A stretch of DNA of 64,000 nt, taken from the NCBI RefSeq assembly GCF_040253635.1, contig NZ_JBEJGX010000003.1, positions 4,923,501 to 4,987,500 on the forward strand, written 5' to 3'. Below the pieces are notes generated by a model. It was not told the origin of the DNA. It saw only the letters and a list, made by a program, of their open reading frames with translations, and ran no database searches. A program made the translations under genes and the position numbers. This document shows positions 50,453 through 60,052 of the stretch, piece by piece (position 1 is the stretch's first letter; every line of letters starts with the position of its first letter). The DNA is from Streptomyces sp. Edi2 (lineage in GTDB: Bacteria; Actinomycetota; Actinomycetes; Streptomycetales; Streptomycetaceae).

Positions 50453-50579
50453 CCGCGGAGGGGCGGGGGAAGGGGACGGGAGAAGGGGCAGGGGCCCGGG
50501 CCGGGGGAGGGCAGGACGCGGCGGGTGTCGTTCATCCGGCGTTCGCCGGAATGCCGCCCTGAGGTGCCAAGCTGCCCGC

Positions 50580-50777
50580 ATGGAGAGTGGACCCGAGGCT
50601 TTCGCCGGGGCGGCGTTCGCGCTGTTCGGTGCCGGACTGCTGGTGTGGACGGGTGTCTGCCTGCGGACCGGTGCGCCGGTCGCCGATGGCGTCAGCCGTC
50701 CGGTCGCCACCGTGACGGCGCTGCTGTCCGGGGTGGTGTTCCTGGCCACGGGCTGCTGGCTGCTGGCAGCGTTGTAG
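50580..50777 (+). CDS. Small two-helix membrane protein
   Basis: 65 residues: MESGPEAFAGAAFALFGAG with helix LLVWTGVCLR, then VATVTALLSGVVFLATGCWL. No ribosome binding site of note, so possibly leaderless. Function unknown. Confidence 0.6.
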   Translation: MESGPEAFAGAAFALFGAGLLVWTGVCLRTGAPVADGVSRPVATVTALLSGVVFLATGCWLLAAL

Positions 50778-50789
50778 CCGTGAGCGGCG

Positions 50790-50880
50790 AGTGGCACGAC
50801 ACCTGCCGTGAGCCGCGAGACGCCTGCTGTGAGTCGTGAGCCATGAGTCGCGAGACACCTGCTGTGAGCCGTGAGTCGTG
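50790..50880. repeat. Palindromic imperfect tandem repeats
   Basis: Repeated GTGAGCCGCGAGAC / CCTGCTGTGAGTCGTGAG blocks (two to three copies of a roughly 33-base unit) between small genes. No frame of interest. Origin unknown. Confidence 0.5.
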
Positions 50881-51057
50881 AAAGCGGCGAGCCCGCTCCA
50901 ACTTCCCTTGCGTGGCGCTACGTTCACTTCACGCCAGTTCTGCAACAGATGGCCGATGTGTGGTGGTACGCGGGAACTTTTCCGGGTCGTTGGCCATGTT
51001 CCTCAGTGAAGGTCGGCAACGACCGGCAGGCTCACGACCCTTCAGTGAGGAACCCAA

Positions 51058-51462
51058 ATGAACCGTGCATTCCGCTACGTCGCCGTCGGCACCATCGCCG
51101 TCTCCCTGCTCGCCGGTGGCTCGGCCGCGGCCTTCGCCGCCCCGCAGGACCTCCACTCGCCCAAGCCGGTCGTGGCCACCGCCCCGGCCGCCGCGGCACT
51201 GACTGCCAAGGCCAGCGCGTCCACCGTTAACGCCTGGCAGGAGTTCCGGATCTCCGGCACCGCCAAGGGCATCAAGGCCGGCACCAAGGTCACCGTCCAG
51301 CAGAAGCAGGGCACGAAGTGGGTCTCGCTGCCCGCGCAGACGCCGGTGAACGCCAGTGGCACGTACTCGGTACGGGTCAAGCTCGGCATCAAGGGCGTCA
51401 ACCAGCTCCGTATGGGTGCCGGCAGCACCGTCTCCCCGGTGGTCAAGGTCACCGTCCGCTGA
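51058..51462 (+). CDS. Small secreted beta-rich protein
   Basis: 134 residues, ATG 51058 with GAGGAACCCAA upstream. Sec signal peptide: MNRAFRYVAVGTIAVSLLAG then AAAFAAPQ (cleavage after AFA). The mature part (ISGTAKGIKAGTKVTVQQKQ, VNASGTYSVRVKLGIKG) has the strand spacing of an immunoglobulin-like or SH3b-like sandwich. No Cys. Probably extracellular; function unknown. Confidence 0.7.
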   Translation: MNRAFRYVAVGTIAVSLLAGGSAAAFAAPQDLHSPKPVVATAPAAAALTAKASASTVNAWQEFRISGTAKGIKAGTKVTVQQKQGTKWVSLPAQTPVNASGTYSVRVKLGIKGVNQLRMGAGSTVSPVVKVTVR

Positions 51463-51609
51463 CACCGGATGATCCCCTTGGCCGCCGGACGGTCCGCTGA
51501 TGCCGGACGGTCCGCTGGCACTGGACGGGCCGCTGACGCCGGACGGTTCGCTGACCCCGGGCGGTCGGGACTGCGCCCGGATCATCCGTGATGTCCCTGG
51601 ACGAAACCC

Positions 51610-52053
51610 CTAACCGACAAGGTTGCGGGCGACCATCCAGACCGCGGCAATGCCGAGCACCACGGCGTTGCCGCGGGCCGGGAGGCGTGGCCGGTACACC
51701 CGCCCGCCGATTCCGGCGATCAGCCAGCGTCCGACGGCGTACGCGACGGCCGGGCCGGCCAGGGTGAGCAGCACGGCGTTGTCATGGAAGGCCCTCACGA
51801 CATCGCCGTGCATCAGGTCGTACGCCATCCGCGTCCCGCCGCACAGCGGGCACAGCAGCCCGGTGGCCCATTTGAACGGGCAGGGGAGCAGCAGCTGCCC
51901 CGGTTGGTGCGGATCGGTGTGCCAGAGGTAGACGGCGGCCGCCGCCCCGGCGCCGAGGGCGACCGACGCCCGGCGGACGGTACGTGTCCGGACCGATTTC
52001 CCGCTGCCGGGGCCCGCCGGCTCGGCAGGGCCCCACGACGTGCCGGAGCTCAC
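51610..52053 (-). CDS. DUF2752 membrane protein
   Basis: 147 residues; GTG 52053 overlaps the upstream stop. PCPFKWATGLLCPLCGGTRM is the DUF2752 signature with Cys pairs; membrane helices follow (AVLLTLAGPAVAYAVG; GNAVVLGIAAVWMVARNL). Member of a widespread but uncharacterised family, coupled to the Pro-rich membrane protein at 52050. Confidence 0.8.
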   Translation of the reverse strand: MSSGTSWGPAEPAGPGSGKSVRTRTVRRASVALGAGAAAAVYLWHTDPHQPGQLLLPCPFKWATGLLCPLCGGTRMAYDLMHGDVVRAFHDNAVLLTLAGPAVAYAVGRWLIAGIGGRVYRPRLPARGNAVVLGIAAVWMVARNLVG

Positions 52054-52754
52054 ACGCTCAGCGACCTGGCGTAGTTGACCTGGTTGAGGACGAACATCAC
52101 CTGCTCGCGGGACTGCACCGGGATCATCGTGGAGTGGTGCCGGCCTCCGCTGTTCACCGTGACCTGCACGAACCCGGTGGTCACCCGCTCCTTCATCAGG
52201 AGGAAGAGCAGCCCGAGCAGGCAGAAGAAGAAGAAAACGACGGCGAGCACGACCGCGTGCGACGGTATTTTCTCCTCCGTGCGCGACATATCGGTCGCCG
52301 TCCAGACCGCGCCCCTGAGCGGCATCGGCCCGGCCGGCGTCATGATCGTGTCGCCGGTCACCGCGATATCGCCCAGCGACAGCGCCATCCCGCCGGGCTG
52401 GGGTCCGGCCTGGAACCCGCCGGGGTCGGCCTGGAACCCGCCGGGCCCTGTCGGGAACCCGCCGGGCACCGGCTGCGGCGGAGTGCCCGGCGGGAACCCG
52501 GGCGCGGGCGAACCCGGGGCGCCGTTCGGGTACCCGTAACCGGGCTGGGGCTGGGGCGGCTGCGGGCCGGCCTGCGGATACCCGTATCCGGGCTCCCCGG
52601 GGCGGCCGCCCTGCGGGCTGCCGTAACCGGCGTCGGCGGGCTGAGCACCGTCCGGCTTGGCGTAAGGGTTCTGGCCGGACTGACCCGACTGGCCGGACTG
52701 ACCAGGCTGACCGGGCGGCTGGTCCGGCGGCGGTCCGGGGTACTGGTTCGCCAT
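52050..52754 (-). CDS. Pro-rich membrane protein
   Basis: 234 residues, ATG 52754. The first ~120 residues are Pro/Gly/Gln repeats (PGQSGQSGQSGQNPY; GYGYPQAGPQPPQPQPGYG). Then a folded part (MALSLGDIAVTGDTIMTPAG), one membrane helix (AVVLAVVFFFFCLLGLLFLL) and a C-terminal domain (TTGFVQVTVNSGGRHHSTM). The disordered half faces the cytoplasm if the single helix is type II. Coupled to DUF2752. Confidence 0.7.
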   Translation of the reverse strand: MANQYPGPPPDQPPGQPGQSGQSGQSGQNPYAKPDGAQPADAGYGSPQGGRPGEPGYGYPQAGPQPPQPQPGYGYPNGAPGSPAPGFPPGTPPQPVPGGFPTGPGGFQADPGGFQAGPQPGGMALSLGDIAVTGDTIMTPAGPMPLRGAVWTATDMSRTEEKIPSHAVVLAVVFFFFCLLGLLFLLMKERVTTGFVQVTVNSGGRHHSTMIPVQSREQVMFVLNQVNYARSLSV

Positions 52755-53259
52755 GGGTGAGGTCCCCCCGAGAGTGCGTGATGACGGCAGTACTCGACTC
52801 GAACGGCGAGCCGTGCCGTTTCCATCCTGCCAGCCCGCTCACGTGCTGTATCAAGGCAATGACGGCAACCGGCGCCGCTCTGTGACAGTCGTCGGTCCGC
52901 GGACGGTGCGGCGTGCGCCTGCGGGCGGGTGGCGGACCGCCGGGATCCGTCACTGTGTGACATCACCGAGGGTGCCGCAGCGGTGCCGCGCGGGGAACGT
53001 CCGAGGTGGGCGCCGGGGAACCGTACGGCGCTGCCGTGATCCACAAGACGCGCTCCGGGCCCGTGGCGAGCGCCTGGCGCGGTCCGGGCGGCATGAAGGC
53101 ATGTAGTCGGGTTACCGTTCGAGTGGCGTTGCGGGGTTTTTCCGTTTGACACGGGGCCGGGAGGTACCGTCACACTCCGCAGCGTCAAGCGTCACCGCAT
53201 TGCGTCCCCGGCGTCCGGCCGGGGGGCATTTCCAGCGTCGACCGGAGAGAAGAGCGAAG

Positions 53260-56118
53260 TTGTCCCCGACCAGCGAGACCACAGACGGCGGCGGCCGCCG
53301 ACTCGTCATCGTCGAGTCGCCTGCCAAGGCGAAGACGATCAAGGGCTACCTCGGCCCTGGCTACGTGGTCGAGGCGAGCGTCGGACACATCCGCGACCTG
53401 CCCAACGGCGCCGCAGAGGTCCCGGCGAAGTACAAGGGCGAGCCCTGGGCCCGCCTCGGCGTGAACGTCGACGCCGACTTCCAGCCGATCTACGTCGTCA
53501 ACAGTGACAAGAAGGACCAGGTCAAGAAGCTCAAGGAGCTGCTGGCCGAGTCCGACGAGCTCTACCTCGCCACAGATGAGGACCGCGAGGGCGAGGCCAT
53601 CGCCTGGCACCTCCAGGAGATCCTCAAGCCCAAGGTCCCCGTCCACCGGATGGTCTTCCACGAGATCACCAAGGACGCGATCCGCGAGGCCGTCGCCAAT
53701 CCGCGCGACCTGAACCAGAAGCTGGTCGACGCCCAGGAGACCCGCCGGATCCTCGACCGCCTCTACGGCTACGAGGTCTCGCCGGTCCTGTGGAAGAAGG
53801 TCATGCCCCGGCTGTCGGCCGGCCGGGTGCAGTCCGTCGCGACCCGGCTCGTCGTCGAGCGGGAGCGCGAGCGCATCGCCTTCCGCTCCGCCGAGTACTG
53901 GGACCTGACCGGCACTTTTTCCACGGGCCGGGCGGGCGACGCCAGCGACCCGGCGGTGCTGACCGCCCGCCTGAACACCGTCGACGGCCGCCGTATTGCC
54001 CAGGGCCGTGACTTCGGTCCCAACGGGCAGCTCAAGAACGACGTCCTCCATCTGGACGAGGCGAACGCCCGTGCGCTCGCCACCGCCTTGGAGAACACCG
54101 ACTTCGCGGTGCGCTCGGTCGAGTCCAAGCCCTACCGCCGCTCGCCGTACGCCCCGTTCCGGACGACCACCCTCCAGCAGGAGGCCAGCCGCAAGCTCGG
54201 CTTCGGCGCCAAGGCGACGATGCAGGTCGCGCAGAAGCTGTACGAGAACGGCTTCATCACCTATATGCGTACGGACTCCACCACGCTCTCGGACACCGCG
54301 GTCGCCGCGGCCCGGGCGCAGGTGACGCACCTGTACGGCGCGAACTACCTGCCGGACAAGCCGCGCACCTACGCCGGCAAGGTCAAGAACGCCCAGGAGG
54401 CGCACGAGGCGATCCGCCCCTCCGGCGACCGCTTCCGCACCCCGGCCGAGACCGGTCTGAGCGGCGACCAGTTCAGGCTCTACGAGCTGATCTGGAAGCG
54501 GACCGTCGCCTCCCAGATGAAGGACGCGACCGGTAACTCCGTCACCGTCAAGATCGGCGGCCGGGCCGCCGACGGCCGGGACGCCGAGTTCAGCGCGTCC
54601 GGCAAGACGATCACCTTCCACGGCTTCCTCAAGGCCTACGTGGAAGGCGCCGACGACCCCAACGCCGAGCTCGACGACCGCGAGCGCCGGCTGCCGCAGG
54701 TCGCCGAGGGCGACGCGCTGGCCGCGCAGGAGATGACCGCCGACGGGCACGCGACCAAGCCGCCCGCCCGTTACACCGAGGCCACGCTGGTCAAGGAGCT
54801 GGAAGAGCGCGAGATCGGCCGCCCGTCGACGTACGCCTCGATCATCGGCACCATCCTCGACCGCGGCTATGTCTTCAAGAAGGGCACCGCGCTCGTCCCG
54901 TCCTTCCTCTCCTTCGCGGTGGTCAACCTCCTGGAGAAGCACTTCGGCCGGCTGGTCGACTACAGCTTCACCGCCAAGATGGAGGACGACCTCGACCGCA
55001 TCGCCCGCGGCGAGGCGCAGGCCGTGCCGTGGCTGCGGCGCTTCTACTTCGGCGAGGGCGATGCCGAGGGAGCCGCCTCGGAGGCCGGAAACGGCGACGG
55101 CGATCACCTCGGCGGCCTGAAGGAGCTGGTCGAGGACCTGGGCGCCATCGACGCCCGGGAGATCTCGTCCTTCCCCGTCAGCGACGACATCAAGCTGCGG
55201 GTCGGCCGCTACGGCCCGTACGTCGAGCGCGGCGAGAAGGATGCCGAGGGCCATCAGCGCGCCGATGTCCCCGACGACCTGGCGCCCGATGAGCTGACCG
55301 TGGAGTACGCGGAGGAGCTGCTCGCCAAGCCGAGCGGCGACTTCGAGCTGGGCATGGACCCGGAGTCCGGCCGCCAGATCGTCGCCAAGGACGGCCGCTA
55401 CGGTCCGTACGTCACCGAGATCCTGCCCGAGGGCACCCCGAAGACCGGCAAGAACGCGGTCAAGCCGCGCACGGCCTCGCTCTTCAAGTCGATGTCCCTG
55501 GACACCGTGACGCTGGCGGACGCGCTCAAGCTGATGTCGCTGCCGCGCGTCGTCGGCAAGGACCCCGAGGGCGTGGAGATCACCGCGCAGAACGGCCGCT
55601 ACGGCCCGTATCTGAAGAAGGGCACCGACTCGCGCTCCCTGGAGACCGAGGAACAGCTCTTCACGATCACGACCGACGAGGCGCTGGCGATCTACGCACA
55701 GCCCAAGCAGCGTGGGCGGGCCGCCGCCAAGCCGCCGCTGAAGGAGCTGGGCACGGACCCGGTGAGCGGCAAGCCGGTGGTGGTCAAGGACGGCCGGTTC
55801 GGTGCGTATGTCACCGACGGCGAGACCAATGCGACGCTGCGGCGGGATGACGACGTCGAGACGGTCACCGCAGAGCGGGGCTACGAGCTGCTGGCGGAGA
55901 AGCGCGCCAAGGGGCCAGCGAAGAAGACCGCGAAGAAGGCGGCCAAGAAGGCGCCGGCCAAGAAGACGGCCGCGAAGAAGACGGCCGCCAAGAAGACCGC
56001 GGCGAAGAAGACCACCGCGGCGAAGACCACCGCGGCGAAGAAGACGACCGCTAAGAAGGCCACCGCCAAGACTGCGGCGGCGAAGAAGACGGCAGCGGCG
56101 CCGGCGGCGGAGGACTGA
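53260..56118 (+). CDS. topA: DNA topoisomerase I
   Basis: Relaxes negative supercoils. 952 residues from TTG 53260, chosen because it gives the usual Streptomyces start (SPTSETTDGGGRRLVIVESP) and follows GGAGAGAAGAG. Toprim domain: LVIVESPAKAKTIKGYLG and LATDEDREGEAIAWHL; catalytic Tyr in GFITYMRTDSTTLSD; conserved RPSTYASIIGTILDRGYV. Four C-terminal repeats (GRYGPYV-type) replace zinc fingers, and the protein ends in a Lys/Ala tail of about 60 residues (KKTAAKKTAAKKTAAKK), typical of actinobacterial TopA and important for processivity. Confidence 0.97.
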   Translation: MSPTSETTDGGGRRLVIVESPAKAKTIKGYLGPGYVVEASVGHIRDLPNGAAEVPAKYKGEPWARLGVNVDADFQPIYVVNSDKKDQVKKLKELLAESDELYLATDEDREGEAIAWHLQEILKPKVPVHRMVFHEITKDAIREAVANPRDLNQKLVDAQETRRILDRLYGYEVSPVLWKKVMPRLSAGRVQSVATRLVVERERERIAFRSAEYWDLTGTFSTGRAGDASDPAVLTARLNTVDGRRIAQGRDFGPNGQLKNDVLHLDEANARALATALENTDFAVRSVESKPYRRSPYAPFRTTTLQQEASRKLGFGAKATMQVAQKLYENGFITYMRTDSTTLSDTAVAAARAQVTHLYGANYLPDKPRTYAGKVKNAQEAHEAIRPSGDRFRTPAETGLSGDQFRLYELIWKRTVASQMKDATGNSVTVKIGGRAADGRDAEFSASGKTITFHGFLKAYVEGADDPNAELDDRERRLPQVAEGDALAAQEMTADGHATKPPARYTEATLVKELEEREIGRPSTYASIIGTILDRGYVFKKGTALVPSFLSFAVVNLLEKHFGRLVDYSFTAKMEDDLDRIARGEAQAVPWLRRFYFGEGDAEGAASEAGNGDGDHLGGLKELVEDLGAIDAREISSFPVSDDIKLRVGRYGPYVERGEKDAEGHQRADVPDDLAPDELTVEYAEELLAKPSGDFELGMDPESGRQIVAKDGRYGPYVTEILPEGTPKTGKNAVKPRTASLFKSMSLDTVTLADALKLMSLPRVVGKDPEGVEITAQNGRYGPYLKKGTDSRSLETEEQLFTITTDEALAIYAQPKQRGRAAAKPPLKELGTDPVSGKPVVVKDGRFGAYVTDGETNATLRRDDDVETVTAERGYELLAEKRAKGPAKKTAKKAAKKAPAKKTAAKKTAAKKTAAKKTTAAKTTAAKKTTAKKATAKTAAAKKTAAAPAAED

Positions 56119-56207
56119 GGCCGGCGCCGGCCCCGGCCGCGCCGGTAAAGCGGAGGGCTGAGGCCTACGCCGCTTCCGGCACGGCCGCGCCGGTAAAAGC
56201 GCAGGAC

Positions 56208-56248
56208 ATGGGCGGGCACAACGGATGCGTTCCGTTGTGCCCGCCCAT
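56208..56248 (+). terminator. Terminator after topA
   Basis: Perfect 18-bp stem (ATGGGCGGGCACAACGGA and its complement) with a 5-base loop and a following TTT. A short direct repeat (GGCCGCGCCGGTAAA) occurs twice between topA and this hairpin. Confidence 0.9.
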
Positions 56249-56298
56249 TTGTTCGGGTGGGCGCTCGACGGCGTGCCCCGTCCCGCTAGGCTGGCGGG

Positions 56299-56700
56299 AT
56301 GACGCGTGCCGAGCAGCCAACGGTCGTGACCCCCACATCAGGCGCCCTAGCGGCGGATTCCCGCGAGCGCGCCGTGCGAGCCCTGCTCCGCTTCCCCCCA
56401 CTGAAGCGATTGTGGAGCGCCCAGTTTGTCGGGGGCATCGGCGATGCCCTGTCCATGCTTGTCCTCGTACTCCTCGCCCTGCAGGCGGCGTTGTACGTCC
56501 CGTTGGGCGGCGAACCCGTCTTCGGCGGCGGCTATCGGGGGGCAGCCCTTGCGGTCACCGTGGTCTTCGCGGCCCGGATGCTGGCGATGCTGCTCTTCGG
56601 GGCCGTCCTGCTGGGCCCGCTGTCGGCGATGACGTCCCCCGCCGCCGCGCGCGCGGGGGAGGCTCGTCCGGCGGGCCGCTGGACCGGCGCTGGACGATGA
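56299..56700 (+). CDS. Thymidylate kinase fusion, N-terminal membrane part (frame 1)
   Basis: 133 residues, ATG 56299: MTRAEQPTVVTPTSGALAAD, then RALLRFPPLKRLWSAQFVGG and LSMLVLVLLALQAALYVPLG, the first helices of the MFS-like N-terminal domain that Streptomyces thymidylate kinases carry. The reading frame leaves the homologous sequence in a C/G-rich stretch (TCCCCCGCCGCCGCGCGCGC, 56633-56660) and ends at TGA 56700, after which the domain continues in another frame from ATG 56697. So one ancestral gene has become two coupled frames, or a sequence error is present. Confidence 0.7.
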   Translation: MTRAEQPTVVTPTSGALAADSRERAVRALLRFPPLKRLWSAQFVGGIGDALSMLVLVLLALQAALYVPLGGEPVFGGGYRGAALAVTVVFAARMLAMLLFGAVLLGPLSAMTSPAAARAGEARPAGRWTGAGR

Positions 56701-59700
56701 TCGGTGCGGATGTGCTGCGGCTCGCGCTGCTGGTCATCGCCCCGCTCTGGATCGACTGGACGCCGGGCGACGCACTGGCCTGGCTCTTGGTCACGGTCTT
56801 CGTCACCGGTGTCGCCGAACGCTTCTGGACCGTCGCCCGGGAGAGCGCCGCACCGGGGCTGCTGCCCACCCCGCCCCCTGAGGGCGCCGCGGTGCGGCCC
56901 CTGCCGGACAACATGGACGCCCTGCGCCGCCTCTCGCTGCGCACCGGCTTCGTCGCGCTGCCGATCGCGGCCGCCGCCCTGGTGGTCGTCACGCTCATCA
57001 GCAAGCTGCTGGGCACCGGCATCGACTGGTTCCACCTGCACCAGGCCGCGCTCGGCTCGTATGTCGCCGCCGGTCTGTTCGCCGCCTCCGTATCGATCCT
57101 CTACTTCATCGAGCTCCCCGGAGTGCCGACGCCGCGGCCGCGCTCCCCCCTGGAGGGGCTGCGCCGCCCGAAGGCCGCGGGTGCGAAGGCCGGAGCGGCG
57201 ACGGGTACGAAGGCCGGAGCGACGGGCCCGGGCGACACGCCGGAGAACGGCACCGCACAGGCGGGCGCCGACCGGGGCCGTACGGGCGCGCTCCCGCTGC
57301 TGGTGGCGTCCTGCGCCGCGGTGGCCGGGGCGATCGCCGCGGCCGTCTCGCTCGCCGTCCTGCACGGCTACGACCTGGCCGGCGGTCCGGCCGCCTTCGC
57401 GCTGCTGGTGCTCGCGCTGACCGGCGGTACGGCCGTCGGCATCCGTTGTGCTCACCGGGTGCTGCCCGGCCTCCCCCGGCGCCGCCTGCTCGCCCTTGCG
57501 GTGGCCGCCACCGGCCTGGGGCTGCTGGCCATGGGGCTGGTCCCGGACGCGACGTCGGTGCTGGTGCTCGCGCTGCTGTCCGGCGTCAGCGCCGGTATCG
57601 CCGCCAATACGGGCCATGTGCTGCTGGAGCAGGAGACCGAGGAATCCCGCAGTGCCCGCACGACCGAGCATCTGCACGCCGTCGTACGGCTGACGGTCGC
57701 GCTGGCCGCCATCCTCGCGCCGCTGCTCGCGGCGGTCATCGGCCCGCACCACCTCGGCAGCGGCACCTTCAACTTCGCCTACGGCGGCGCCGCCTACACC
57801 CTGATGCTGGTCGGCGCACTGCTGCTGCCGGTCGCCGCCCTGGTGCTGGGCAAGGTCGACGACCGGCAGGGCGTACCGCTGCGGCGTGATCTGCGCGAGG
57901 CGCTGCGCGGCGGCGACCCGGCCCAGGCGCCCGCCACCACCGGCTTCTTCCTCGCCCTGGAAGGCGGCGACGGGGCCGGCAAGTCCACCCAGGTCGAGGC
58001 GCTCGCGGAGTGGATCCGCAACAAGGGCCACGAGGTCGTGGTGACCCGTGAGCCGGGCGCCACCGCCATCGGCAAGCGACTGCGCTCGATCATTCTCGAC
58101 GTCTCGACCTCCGGGCTCTCGGACCGTGCGGAGGCGCTGATGTTCGCCGCCGACCGGGCCGAGCACGTCGACAGCGTCGTCCGCCCCGCTCTGGAGCGCG
58201 GCGCGATCGTCATCACCGACCGGTACATCGACTCCTCGGTCGCCTACCAGGGCGCCGGACGCAACCTCGCGCCCACGGAGATCGCCCGGATCTCGCGCTG
58301 GGCCACCGACGGCCTCGTCCCGCACCTGACGGTCCTGCTCGACGTCTCCCCGGAGACCGCACGGGAACGCTTCACCGAGGCACCGGACCGGCTGGAGTCC
58401 GAGCCCGCCGAATTCCACCAGCGGGTGCGGGCCGGCTTCCTGACACTGGCCGCCGCCGACCCCGCGCGCTACCTGGTCGTCGACGCCGGGCAGGAGCCCG
58501 AAGCCGTCACCACCGTCGTACGGCACCGCCTCGACCAGGTGCTCCCGCTGTCCGAGGCCGAGATCACGGCGCAGGCCGAGGCCCGTAAAGCGGCCGAGGA
58601 AGAGGCCCGCCGCAAGGCCGAGGAGGAGGCCGCGCGCAAGGCGGAGGAGGAGCGCCTGGAGCGCGAGCGCCAGGAGCAGCTTGCCAAGCTGCGCGCCGAG
58701 GAAGAGGAGCGCAAGCGCCGCGAGGCCGAGGAGGCCAGGGCGCGCGAGGAGGCCCGGCAGGCCGAGGAGGCCCGCAAGCGCGCCGAGGAGGCCCGCCAGG
58801 CCGCGGAGACGGAGCGGCAGCGGCGCGAGGCCGAGGAGCGCGCCCGCGAAGCCGAGCAGGAGCGGCTGCGCAAGCAGCACGAGGAAGAGGCGCGGCTGCG
58901 CAAGGAGGCCGAGGAGCGCCGCCTGGAGAAGCAGCGCAAGGCCGAAGACGCCCTGCTGCGCGCCGAGAAGGCCCGGATCGCGGCAGCCGAGGCGGCGGCC
59001 GCGGCGGAGGCCAGGGCGGCGGCCGAGGAGGCCGAGGCAGCCGAGGCGCCCACCGCGGAGACGTATGTCGCGGATCTGCGGAAGCGGCTGGGGGAGGATG
59101 CGGCCGATGGCTCCGGATCGTCGGGTTCCGCCTCCTCGGGTTCCGCCTCGTCCGGTTCTGGCTCGTCCGGTTCCGGATCGGGTGCTTCCGGATCGGACGG
59201 TGAGCGGACCGAGGAGTCGCTGCGGCAGCCCGGGGCGCATCAGGGTGGGACGCAGCAGAGCGGTGCGGCGGACGAGACGGCCGTGCTGCCGTCGGTGCGC
59301 GACACGCACGACGCCTGGAGCGGCCGTGGCGCCGTTTCGGACGCGGAGGAGACCGCCGTGCTGCCGCCTGTACGGGGCGAAGGGCCCGTACGGGGCGGAG
59401 GCGCGCGCGGCGAGGACGGCCGGGGCGACGCCCCTGCGGACCGCGTCCCGCCGTGGATGTTCCGCAAGGAGACGCCCCACGGCGCGAACGGCGGGAGCAC
59501 CGGGAGTGGTGCGCACGGCGGGCAGGGTGCGGCCTCGGGCCACCCCGCCGCCCCCGCCGAGTCGCGCGTCGAGCGCACCCGCGAACTCCCGCAGATCGAC
59601 CCGGCGACCGGCCGCCCCGTGGAAGCCCCGCAACGTAGCCGCCCCCGCCCCGAATGGGCGGAGGAGACCCCGTTGGACGATCTGCCGACGCTCGCCGACG

Positions 59701-59795
59701 AACTGCTCGGCCCGCGCGGTGACGACGAGGCGGACGACGGTGCGGACGACAACGGCCGTCGTGGCGGCCGCGGCGACCGGGGGCGGCGCAGCTAG
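56697..59795 (+). CDS. tmk: Thymidylate kinase with membrane domain and coiled-coil tail (frame 2)
   Basis: Phosphorylates dTMP to dTDP. 1,032 residues from ATG 56697, overlapping the upstream TGA (ATGA). MIGADVLRLALLVIAPLWID continues the membrane domain (about 10 helices). The kinase domain starts FFLALEGGDGAGKSTQVEAL (P-loop, residue ~420), then VTREPGATAIGKRLRSIILD and ITDRYIDSSVAYQGAGR (DRY motif). Then a ~170-residue Glu/Ala/Arg coiled coil (AEEEARRKAEEEAARKAEEE), a Ser/Gly linker and an acidic end. Such oversized Tmk proteins are usual in Streptomyces; the function of the extra parts is unknown. Confidence 0.9.
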   Translation: MIGADVLRLALLVIAPLWIDWTPGDALAWLLVTVFVTGVAERFWTVARESAAPGLLPTPPPEGAAVRPLPDNMDALRRLSLRTGFVALPIAAAALVVVTLISKLLGTGIDWFHLHQAALGSYVAAGLFAASVSILYFIELPGVPTPRPRSPLEGLRRPKAAGAKAGAATGTKAGATGPGDTPENGTAQAGADRGRTGALPLLVASCAAVAGAIAAAVSLAVLHGYDLAGGPAAFALLVLALTGGTAVGIRCAHRVLPGLPRRRLLALAVAATGLGLLAMGLVPDATSVLVLALLSGVSAGIAANTGHVLLEQETEESRSARTTEHLHAVVRLTVALAAILAPLLAAVIGPHHLGSGTFNFAYGGAAYTLMLVGALLLPVAALVLGKVDDRQGVPLRRDLREALRGGDPAQAPATTGFFLALEGGDGAGKSTQVEALAEWIRNKGHEVVVTREPGATAIGKRLRSIILDVSTSGLSDRAEALMFAADRAEHVDSVVRPALERGAIVITDRYIDSSVAYQGAGRNLAPTEIARISRWATDGLVPHLTVLLDVSPETARERFTEAPDRLESEPAEFHQRVRAGFLTLAAADPARYLVVDAGQEPEAVTTVVRHRLDQVLPLSEAEITAQAEARKAAEEEARRKAEEEAARKAEEERLERERQEQLAKLRAEEEERKRREAEEARAREEARQAEEARKRAEEARQAAETERQRREAEERAREAEQERLRKQHEEEARLRKEAEERRLEKQRKAEDALLRAEKARIAAAEAAAAAEARAAAEEAEAAEAPTAETYVADLRKRLGEDAADGSGSSGSASSGSASSGSGSSGSGSGASGSDGERTEESLRQPGAHQGGTQQSGAADETAVLPSVRDTHDAWSGRGAVSDAEETAVLPPVRGEGPVRGGGARGEDGRGDAPADRVPPWMFRKETPHGANGGSTGSGAHGGQGAASGHPAAPAESRVERTRELPQIDPATGRPVEAPQRSRPRPEWAEETPLDDLPTLADELLGPRGDDEADDGADDNGRRGGRGDRGRRS

Positions 59796-59827
59796 CCCCC
59801 TCGCATAGCCCGGGCGAAGCCCGGACG

Positions 59828-59871
59828 AACCGGCCGTGGCCGCAGCGCAACAGCTGCGGCCACGGCCGGTT
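59828..59871 (+). terminator. Terminator after tmk
   Basis: Perfect 19-bp stem AACCGGCCGTGGCCGCAGC and complement with a 6-base loop GCAACA. Confidence 0.9.
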
Positions 59872-60052
59872 CCAGGTTCCGGACGGCCCCCTTCGGCCCT
59901 CCTTCGGCCGAGCGGCCCCGCCTTCCGGATTCGTTTGTCAGTGGGTTGCACCACAATGGGTCAGGCATGGAGCAATGCGCGGTGTGCGGCCGGGCAAGCA
60001 CCCACCTCGCACGGCACGAGCAGGACGGCACGGACAGGAACGGCGGACAGCG

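Noticed and set aside
56532..59954. 1,140-codon minus-strand frame opposite tmk
   Set aside because: Leu/Gly/Arg-rich mirror of the coiled coil and membrane parts; no start signal or domain.
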